A DNA stretch of 27,134 bases from an uncultured Mycoplasmatota bacterium (GTDB lineage: Bacteria > Bacillota_I > Bacilli_A > RF39 > UBA660), in contig UWSL01000007.1 of NCBI GenBank assembly GCA_900552975.1, positions 1 through 27,134 of the forward strand, given 5' to 3'. Below, in pieces: positions 15,668 to 22,416 of the stretch; within the stretch, counting starts at the first letter, position 1; each line of letters begins with the position of its first letter. A program made the position numbers and the translations under genes. The notes beneath the pieces are model-generated. The model made no database searches, was not told the origin of the DNA, and was given only the letters and a program-made list of their open reading frames with translations.

Positions 15668-15687
15668 TTATAGCAAAAATTTAATAA

Positions 15688-16359
15688 TTATTTTTCTTTT
15701 TTCTGTTTAGTTAATTCATATACTACATCGGCTTGTTTACAAACATTTTCAGAATGGGTAACAACGATAATACACTTATTTTGTTTTTTGGCTAGGTCCT
15801 TAAAAATTTTTAATATTTCATTTTCAGTGTCTTTATCAAGGTTACCTGTTGGTTCATCTGCAATGATAATATCGGGATTATAAGAAAGGCTTCGAGCAAT
15901 GGCTACACGTTGTTGCTCGCCACCGGATAATTTTAAAATACGTCGATTAGCATAGTTTTCTTTTAAACCAACTGATTTTAGTAATTCAATAGCTTTTTGT
16001 TTTTTATTAATTCCTTTTAAATGATTGATATCCATAGAAAGAATAATATTTTCAGAAGCTGTTAAATGAGGTAATAAGTTATAACTTTGGAAGACGATAC
16101 CTATTGAACTATTGCGATATTTATCAAGGTCTAATTTACTAAGATTTTGATCTTTAAAGTATATTTGACCCTCATATTTTTTTTCTAAACCGCTTATTAA
16201 GGATAAAAGTGTTGTTTTACCACTTCCACTCTTCCCCTTAATTGCATATAGTTGACCATTTTTAAATTCATAGTTAATGTTTTTAAAGACATATTCATCT
16301 TTTTTAGCATCACTATAGCGATAAGCAACATCTTTTAATTTTAAAATTGATTCTTTCAT
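15688..16359 (-). CDS. ABC transporter ATPase, MacB/LolD type
   Basis: The 223-residue ATPase has Walker A GKSGSGKTT (42-50), Q-loop IVFQSYNLLPHLT, signature LSGGEQQR, Walker B IIIADEPTG and switch His in VVTHSE. It belongs to the LolD/MacB/FtsE subfamily, which drives FtsX-like permeases. It shares one base with the upstream permease gene (TAATG), so translation is coupled. Together with the two-component genes upstream it is likely an export or envelope-stress transporter. It is clearly different from the BceA copy earlier in the window. Substrate unknown. Confidence 0.88.
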   Translation of the reverse strand: MKESILKLKDVAYRYSDAKKDEYVFKNINYEFKNGQLYAIKGKSGSGKTTLLSLISGLEKKYEGQIYFKDQNLSKLDLDKYRNSSIGIVFQSYNLLPHLTASENIILSMDINHLKGINKKQKAIELLKSVGLKENYANRRILKLSGGEQQRVAIARSLSYNPDIIIADEPTGNLDKDTENEILKIFKDLAKKQNKCIIVVTHSENVCKQADVVYELTKQKKEK

Positions 16360-17927
16360 TAACTTCGCTCCTTTAAGATATTTAATGGTTGAAATCTTGC
16401 AATGGCGATACTAGCAGAAACACTACTGATAATTGTTAGAACAATGCCAATTGCTAATAGTTGGGCTAAGACTTTGAAATCGACAACTGCATTAATATCA
16501 TCAACAGTTTCGATATTTATAGTTCCATTCATAGCATTAAAATCAAAATGATGATTTTTTTGATTGTCATCGTTAGGATTACCAAAGTTTTGTTTAATAT
16601 TTTCTTGATCACTAGTTGCATTATTAATCTCCGTTTGTAATAAGTTATTGGCTACTTTAACACTACAAGTGGCACCAATACCAGCTCCTACTAAAAGACC
16701 AAAGATTGTTACAACAAGTAATTCAGTCATGAATTGAATAACAACAAGGATTTTTTTCATACCAATAGTTCTTAAAACCCCTATTTCATATTTACGTTCA
16801 CGAATATTAATCATATTTATAACTAGTAAAACAACGCCACCTATTATAAGAGTAATAATTAAGAAGGTTGTGGCAAATTTTTTAACATTGGTTATTGATT
16901 TGGTAGCACTTTCAACAACTTCTAGATTATTAGTAACACTATAATATTCACTTAAACCTTTCTCAGTTACTTCATCAGCAAATTTAGTAGCTACATCTTT
17001 ACTCGTTAGAATATATGTTGGAGTTGTTGTAACATTTAAATATTCATCATCACTCATAAGTTGTTCAACAAAAGCAGCTGGGACAATAATTGTATTAGCT
17101 GAACGAGTAAACATGTTAGTCATATCACTAGAAGTATCACTATTTTCTTTATAGATACCTGTAATTGTTAAGGTATAAGTTTTATCTTTATCAGTCGGAT
17201 TGATTAAAGTGATTGTATCATTTACTTCTAGTTCATTTAGGGATGCTAGTTCTTCACTGATTATACAATTATAATTTTTTTCGGTACTAGCGAAATCAGT
17301 AAAAATGCTGCCACTTGTAATAGTGTAATTACCATCAATAAAATCAGTCATTGATTCAAGACTTGAATAACCTTTAACTTGGAAAGCACCATTGGCTGCT
17401 TTTTCATTAAAGATTTTTTCAGTTGTGGTTGTTTTTTTATTGGTTGTTGTTTGACTATTACCACGACCAAAATCACCGCCACCATTAGGCATTTGATGTG
17501 TTTCCGTAGTTGTTTCGGTTTTGGTAGTTTCCTTAACTAAACTATCAGTAGCTTCATCTAAGTCTTTAGCATTCATATTAGTTTCATAGTAATAATAGTA
17601 GTTTTTTACATAGTCAGAGTCACCATACTTTTTGATTTCAGCAACGGTAAGTGATTTGATGTCGTTAAAAGCTTCAATCATTTCTTCTTGAGAATTTTTT
17701 TCGTCCCCCTCCCCTTTTAGAGATTCCATCAAGTTTTGACGATTCATACCAATTGAAGCTTCTACTTCATACTTATTTTCATAGGCTTCAACAATTTTAT
17801 TGGCAGAATTACGAATGGCGAGGGTTATAGCACAAGCCGCTGATATAACTGTAATAATTATGGCAATTAAAATATTACGACTTTTATTTCTTGTTATAGA
17901 AATCCAAGTATTTTTTAAAATATACAT
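16359..17927 (-). CDS. FtsX-like ABC permease (MacB type) with Thr/Gly-rich extracellular insert
   Basis: The 522-residue permease has one helix at 18-38, a large extracytoplasmic MacB-like domain (about 40-345) and three C-terminal helices (about 350-372, 393-415 and 490-512). RERKYEIGVLRTIGMKK (about 377-393) is the conserved cytosolic coupling segment. The extracytoplasmic part carries a low-complexity insert around 130-170, rich in Thr with a short Gly/Asn patch (PNGGGDFGRGN). A second Asn/Asp/His-rich loop lies between the third and fourth helices (about 425-475). Both inserts are unusual beside ordinary MacB-like permeases and may bind a ligand or the cell wall. It is the first gene of the transporter pair, preceded by repeats likely bound by the adjacent response regulator. 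Confidence 0.85.
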   Translation of the reverse strand: MYILKNTWISITRNKSRNILIAIIITVISAACAITLAIRNSANKIVEAYENKYEVEASIGMNRQNLMESLKGEGDEKNSQEEMIEAFNDIKSLTVAEIKKYGDSDYVKNYYYYYETNMNAKDLDEATDSLVKETTKTETTTETHQMPNGGGDFGRGNSQTTTNKKTTTTEKIFNEKAANGAFQVKGYSSLESMTDFIDGNYTITSGSIFTDFASTEKNYNCIISEELASLNELEVNDTITLINPTDKDKTYTLTITGIYKENSDTSSDMTNMFTRSANTIIVPAAFVEQLMSDDEYLNVTTTPTYILTSKDVATKFADEVTEKGLSEYYSVTNNLEVVESATKSITNVKKFATTFLIITLIIGGVVLLVINMINIRERKYEIGVLRTIGMKKILVVIQFMTELLVVTIFGLLVGAGIGATCSVKVANNLLQTEINNATSDQENIKQNFGNPNDDNQKNHHFDFNAMNGTINIETVDDINAVVDFKVLAQLLAIGIVLTIISSVSASIAIARFQPLNILKERS

Positions 17928-17952
17928 ATTCTTCTTCCTTTCAATTAGCAGT

Positions 17953-18015
17953 ATATTACGGCTTTTTGAAATTTTAATTAAGAATTTCTAAACAAAAAAT
18001 AAACAAATTAAACAA
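17953..18015 (-). promoter_or_regulatory. ABC operon promoter with three TAAACAA direct repeats
   Basis: Three copies of TAAACAA on the plus strand (TTGTTTA on the minus strand) start at 17989, 18000 and 18009, spaced 11 and 9 bases. About 30 bases downstream is a -10-like TAATAT (17953-17958). Direct repeats near one helical turn upstream of -35 are typical for OmpR-family regulators, and one is encoded just upstream. The sequence is AT-rich, so chance repetition is possible. Confidence 0.45.
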
Positions 18016-18097
18016 TTTATAAAAATTAACTTTATAGAAGTATTAATTCGATTTTTCAAGAAAATTTATAGCTTAGTAACTTAACTATTTGCTTAAA

Positions 18098-18136
18098 TAA
18101 AAAAAGTAATTTAAATCTATTGTTTTTAAATTGCTT
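18098..18136 (-). terminator. Terminator of the HK-RR operon
   Basis: On the minus strand AGCAATTTAAA pairs with TTTAAATTACT (one mismatch) across about ten bases and is followed by seven T. It overlaps the stop codon of the response regulator gene. Confidence 0.65.
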
Positions 18137-18815
18137 ATTTTAAGTTTAGGCGATATCCGACTTTCCAGATAGTTTCGATGATTTGAGGTGAAGACGGATT
18201 TTCTTCGATTTTTTCACGTAAGCGATTTATATGAACGGTAACAGTTGCTTCATCAGCATCTGAGTCCATACCCCAAACAGCCTCAAATAAATCTTCTTTG
18301 GATATGACACGATTAGCATGTGTAGCTAAGTATTTTAATAATTCAAATTCTTTATTAGGTAATTTAATTTCTTGTGTTCCTTTGAAGACCTGATATTTTT
18401 GAGGAATTATTTTTATATCATTGATAAAAATTTCATCACCGATATTTTTGTGCCTTTTGTAACTATTTAAACTAGCTTGCACACGAGCAACTAAAACGGC
18501 TGGATCAAACGGCTTAGTTATGTAATCGTCACTTCCCAAGCCTAGACCTCTTATAATGTCATATGAATCATCTTTGGCTGTAATCATAATAATAGGAATA
18601 TCACTGAATTTTCGGAGTTCTCTACATATTTCAAAGCCATTTAAATTAGGCAACATTAAATCGAGAATAATTAAATCATAATTATTTTTACTAATAATAG
18701 GTAAAGCTTTATTTCCGTCATCAATTATATCTACAGAAAAATTATTAATTTCTAAATAATCTTTTTCCAAAGATGCGATATCGTAGTCATCTTCAACTAT
18801 TAAAATTTTCGTCAT
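18135..18815 (-). CDS. OmpR-family response regulator
   Basis: This 226-residue regulator has a receiver domain with acidic residues at 9-10, phospho-acceptor Asp52 (ILDLMLPN), Thr in MITAKDD and Lys in YITKPFD. The winged-helix output domain (about 130-226) contains LPNKEFELLKYLA and ends in VGYRLNLK. AAGGAGG precedes the ATG. It overlaps the kinase gene by 23 bases, with the kinase first, the reverse of the more common regulator-kinase order. Its likely targets are the repeats upstream of the MacB-like transporter. Confidence 0.92.
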   Translation of the reverse strand: MTKILIVEDDYDIASLEKDYLEINNFSVDIIDDGNKALPIISKNNYDLIILDLMLPNLNGFEICRELRKFSDIPIIMITAKDDSYDIIRGLGLGSDDYITKPFDPAVLVARVQASLNSYKRHKNIGDEIFINDIKIIPQKYQVFKGTQEIKLPNKEFELLKYLATHANRVISKEDLFEAVWGMDSDADEATVTVHINRLREKIEENPSSPQIIETIWKVGYRLNLK

Positions 18816-20214
18816 TTGTATCCTCCTTAAGTATAATAGTAAATTTTAAGCCATCATCATTTTCCGCAGTAATGGTTCCATTATGTAACTCAATAATTTT
18901 TTTGACAATAAATAAACCTAGACCAGAACTATTTTTGTCATTGTTACGAGATTCATCCTCTTTAAAGAATTCATTAAAAATCTTTTCGCAATTGTTTTCT
19001 TTGATCCCTTGACCATTGTCCTTAAAAATGATTATTAATTGATTATTTTCTTCAGAAATATTAATATTTATTTTTAAATCTTTCTTTGTGGGATTATGTT
19101 TAACAGCATTGTTAAATAAGTTATCAAAAATTCTCTTAAATTGAAGTTTATCAATGAATATTTTATTATTTATTTGGCTGCAAGATGTTATTACTTTAAA
19201 ATGTTTATTTAGATAATGCTCATTATTTTTTATTAGTTCATCAATATATGCAATAATGTCAACTTCTTCTTTACGCGTTTTTATTTCGTTTGTTTCATAT
19301 TTAAAAGTATCAAATAAACGATTTAGTAAATTTTCAATATCAATTGTGCGATTATAAGCAATATTTAAATATTCCTTTTGTTTAACTTGGGTTTTGGCCA
19401 CGCCATCTTGAATTCCTTTAATATTACCTTTAACTACGGTGAGAGGTGTTCTAATATCATGAGATATTCCACTAATCATTTCTTGCTTGGCTTTCTCGTA
19501 TTGCTGTTGCTTTATTGTTTTTTCTTTTAAGGATTGTTGCATGTTATTAAAATTATTAATGACAGGGGCAAATTCATCATCTATTTCATAAATAATAGGT
19601 TGGGAAAAATCGCCATTTTCAACACGGCTAGCACCCTCTTTTAATAAATTTAATGGTTCAATAACTTTCTTTAAAAGATTATTTGATAAATAAATAGTAA
19701 TGAATAATAATAAAAATAAAATGATAATAATTAAAATAATAATTGTAAGTAAGAATTTACGGAAAGGACTGATATGATTTACATCATGAGGCTTCTTTTG
19801 AACTTTAAATTTTTCTTGAACAGCAAAATATATTTTATTATCAATATTTTTCATAACAATAGTTCGATTATCAACGAATAGAATACGGGTTTGATTACCT
19901 TTGTAATGATATTTTTTTAATAAAAGATTTAATGTATCATTGTTTGTTCCATATATTAGTTCTTTATTATCATAAACATATAGTTTATAGTTAAATGGCT
20001 GAAGATTTTTTTGAACTTCTTCACTTTCTTTTTTCGGATCAAGTAATTCTTTAATTATTTGACTACGTTCATCGACTGTATTTTCATTTATGTTATATAA
20101 AATTTCTTTGGAATTTTGATTAATGTAGGTAAAGATAAAAATAAGAAATAGCGATGAACAAACTATAATCATAATATTATATAAAAATAATCTGTTTTTT
20201 AGTTTTAACTTCAT
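18793..20214 (-). CDS. Sensor histidine kinase with extracytoplasmic domain
   Basis: The 473-residue kinase has a first transmembrane helix at 11-31, an extracytoplasmic sensor of about 120 residues (32-152) and a second helix at 154-177. A HAMP-like linker (178-232) follows, then the phosphorylation motif SGISHDIRTPLT (His252). The catalytic domain has FNNAVKHNP (N-box), DNGQGI and SGLGLFIVKKI (G boxes). It is a conventional sensor, unlike the short BceS-type kinase at 5617. GCAAGGTGATTAA precedes the ATG. It probably phosphorylates the overlapping response regulator. Signal unknown. Confidence 0.92.
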   Translation of the reverse strand: MKLKLKNRLFLYNIMIIVCSSLFLIFIFTYINQNSKEILYNINENTVDERSQIIKELLDPKKESEEVQKNLQPFNYKLYVYDNKELIYGTNNDTLNLLLKKYHYKGNQTRILFVDNRTIVMKNIDNKIYFAVQEKFKVQKKPHDVNHISPFRKFLLTIIILIIIILFLLLFITIYLSNNLLKKVIEPLNLLKEGASRVENGDFSQPIIYEIDDEFAPVINNFNNMQQSLKEKTIKQQQYEKAKQEMISGISHDIRTPLTVVKGNIKGIQDGVAKTQVKQKEYLNIAYNRTIDIENLLNRLFDTFKYETNEIKTRKEEVDIIAYIDELIKNNEHYLNKHFKVITSCSQINNKIFIDKLQFKRIFDNLFNNAVKHNPTKKDLKININISEENNQLIIIFKDNGQGIKENNCEKIFNEFFKEDESRNNDKNSSGLGLFIVKKIIELHNGTITAENDDGLKFTIILKEDTNDENFNS

Positions 20215-20233
20215 TTAATCACCTTGCGTTTTT

Positions 20234-20239
20234 ATTATA
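20234..20239 (-). promoter_or_regulatory. -10-like element before the HK-RR operon
   Basis: The minus strand reads TATAAT about 20 bases before the kinase start. No good -35 is visible, and the kinase may also be read from the upstream XRE gene, which ends only 62 bases away. Confidence 0.35.
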
Positions 20240-20276
20240 TATTAAAAGATGAAAAAATTCATAAACTTTTGATAAA

Positions 20277-21014
20277 TTATTTAAATAAAGTTTTTATCTT
20301 TTTAACATTTAGTTTTATGTTAGTGGTTTCGGTTATATTGTTATCTGTTTGATATGTAACTTCAAGAAAAAGATTACTTTTATCCTGAAGATTATTAAAT
20401 TCTAATGTATTATTATTAACTAAATTCTTTAGGAAGGCTTTTTGACTAGCAAGATATATTTGAGTACTATCAATTTCTTTATTATTGTTGTGGAGTTTTA
20501 AAGAAAGATTTTTAATTTTAAGTTTTTGACAATTTTCTTTTTGACACAATTTGTAACTTTTATTAAATTTTAATGTTTTTATTGTAAAATACTGATTTAC
20601 TGGTGTTTCTACTATATAACCAGTTACATTGTATGCACGATTACTATCATAAAAATAATATACTTTATTTTCTTGAAAGTTATAAAATATTATAAAGAAA
20701 ATAATTGTGATAAGCAAAATAGATAAAACTGTTAGACGAATATAGAAGGAAGTTATTTTCTTAATATAGTAATCTAATGCTAGAAGAAAATCATTATCAT
20801 CTTTTACTTTGTCACCTTTAAGAATATCAATGATTGGTACATTTAAAATTTTTGATATTTTTGGTAAATAATCAACACTTGGTATTTTTTTACCTTTTTC
20901 CCATTTTTTTACTAAACGAGGTGTAGTATTTAACTTTTGAGCAAATTCTTCAATAGTTATTTTTTTATTTTCTCGGCATTTTTTGATAAAAAGACCAATT
21001 TGCTTTTGCTTCAT
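20277..21014 (-). CDS. Membrane-anchored XRE-family regulator with extracytoplasmic domain
   Basis: This is a 245-residue protein. The HTH (about 6-60) contains TIEEFAQKLNTTPRLVKKWEKGKKIPS. One transmembrane helix follows (about 92-115), then about 130 residues that would lie outside the membrane and look beta-rich (GYIVETPVNQYFTIKTLKF, LKIKNLSLKL, LFLEVTYQTDN). A Cys pair, CQKENC, could form a disulfide. The ATG at 21014 is preferred over 21041, since GGAGAGATAAT precedes it. A one-pass layout with DNA-binding inside and sensor outside resembles membrane-bound one-component regulators. It is upstream of, and on the same strand as, the kinase gene, so it may feed into the same response. Function inferred. 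Confidence 0.8.
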   Translation of the reverse strand: MKQKQIGLFIKKCRENKKITIEEFAQKLNTTPRLVKKWEKGKKIPSVDYLPKISKILNVPIIDILKGDKVKDDNDFLLALDYYIKKITSFYIRLTVLSILLITIIFFIIFYNFQENKVYYFYDSNRAYNVTGYIVETPVNQYFTIKTLKFNKSYKLCQKENCQKLKIKNLSLKLHNNNKEIDSTQIYLASQKAFLKNLVNNNTLEFNNLQDKSNLFLEVTYQTDNNITETTNIKLNVKKIKTLFK

Positions 21015-21207
21015 ATTATCTCTCCTGCAAATGTATTGCATAATAAAAAGAAATGATAGTTAGTTTCTTAAATTCAAAATATGTTATAAAGTTAAGACCC
21101 AAAGTATACTTATATATTATTTAATACAATTTGTTTTATTAATTATATGTTAGCATAAATTTATTATATTGCAAACATTAAATGGTCTAGTTGTTACCTA
21201 AAAAGGT

Positions 21208-21247
21208 AAATGTAACTTTATATAGTAACTTTTTAAAAGTTGCATTT
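21208..21247. repeat. 12-bp imperfect inverted repeat in the divergent intergenic region
   Basis: AAATGTAACTTT (21208-21219) and AAAGTTGCATTT (21236-21247) pair with one G-T mismatch. A further GTTACC...GGTAA motif lies at 21193-21209 and GTAACT at 21225-21230. This 263-base gap separates the XRE gene (-) from the integrase relic (+). The repeats may be regulator or recombinase arm sites; otherwise I see nothing definite in the gap. Confidence 0.4.
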
Positions 21248-21277
21248 AATTCTTAAAGTAACTAAGTTGGTGAAATT

Positions 21278-22401
21278 ATGGCAGTTTAGAAAGAGCCTAA
21301 GCCTACTAAAAATGGTAGAGCTTGGTATTTTAAGTTTAGCTATAAAGATGCATTTGGTTCTACTAAGCAATACAGATCTAAAAAATATTTAACTAAAAAG
21401 GAAGCATCTGATGCTGAAAGAATGTTTTTAGTTACTTCTACTGATAAATTTGAAGATAACTATATACATTTGAAGATTTATTGATGAATTTAGAATGCAT
21501 AATGATGAAATAATGAAAGATACTACTAAGTACGGTTATGATAATAAAGAAAAATTTATAGAATGCTTCTATTCTGTTAAATTAAAAGATTTTAATTACC
21601 CTACTTTTGAAAGATGGCATGATGAAACAAATAGTACTCATCTTGCTACAAGAACTAAAAATGACATTTATAAATTATTAAAAACTATTTTGAATTATGC
21701 TACTGCATGGCATGAGTTTAGCTTTGCTAAGGTATATCCTAAAATGTATAACTTTAATGATCCTAATGAATTTCCTAAAGAGCAATTATTCTTTACTTAT
21801 GAAGAATTTAAACAATTTCTTTCGGTTGAAACTGATATCAAATGGATTGGTATTTTCGAGATTTTATATTACTGTGGATTAAGACGTGGAGAGCTTAGAG
21901 GACTACAATGGAAAGATATAAATTTTAAAGATAGGACTTTGAGTATAACTAAGCAAATTAATGATCGTTGTGGATCCGTTAAAAATTGGCGATTCTCGGT
22001 TCCTAAAACCAAAAGTAGTATAAGAATATTAAAGATGCCACAAGTCCTTACAAACGACCTTAAAATGATGAAAAAACAAGGTAGAAAAGATACCTGGATT
22101 TAATGATAATTTCTTTGTAGCTGGAGATATGCTTCCTGTTTGCAGTAATACTCTTACAAACCATAAAAATGTTAATTGTAAATTAGCAGATGTTAAACAG
22201 ATCCGATTGCATGATTTCAGACATTCTTGTGCCTCTCTTCTGGTTAATAAAGGAGCTAATGTTCAAGTTGTAGCAAAATACTTAGGCCATACAAAAGTTG
22301 AAGAAACATTAAAAACTTATTCACACCTATTTGCAAGTACTTTAGATGAAGTAGTTGCCGTAATAGATAATTTAGACAATAATAAAACCGATGATAATTA
22401 G
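21278..22401 (+). pseudogene. Decayed tyrosine recombinase (phage/ICE-type integrase)
   Basis: The gene starts at ATG 21278 but codon 4 is TAG (21287). The same frame then encodes an arm-binding N-terminal domain (GRAWYFKFSYKDAFG, KKYLTKKEASDAERMF) until stops at 21482. Around 21466 the reading moves to another frame (TFEDL), then to the frame of 21495-22103, which holds the core-binding domain and the catalytic Arg (YYCGLRRGELRGLQW). A further frameshift near 22093 leads to the C-terminal frame, with HDFRHSCASLLV (H-x-x-R) and LGHTKVEETLKTYSHLF (catalytic Tyr). All catalytic residues are still readable, so decay is recent, but the protein cannot be made intact. It marks an old integrated element. 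Its stop overlaps the convergent RelA/SpoT-like gene. Confidence 0.88.
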
Positions 22402-22416
22402 TCACCGGATTTTTTA
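22383..22416. terminator. Bidirectional terminator between integrase relic and RelA/SpoT-like gene
   Basis: CCGATGA (22388-22394) and TCACCGG (22402-22408) form a 7-bp stem with loop TAATTAG. In the minus-strand RNA all seven pairs form (one G-U) and the 3' side runs into TTTTATT. In the plus-strand RNA one pair is mismatched and ATTTTTT follows. The loop contains both stop codons. Confidence 0.75.

Noticed and set aside
21697..21882. Small plus-strand ORF inside the integrase relic
   Set aside because: It is a frame shadow of the integrase core domain.
21278..22401. Programmed frameshifting or stop read-through to make the integrase
   Set aside because: A stop at codon 4 plus several separate frame changes without a visible slippery site fits decay much better.
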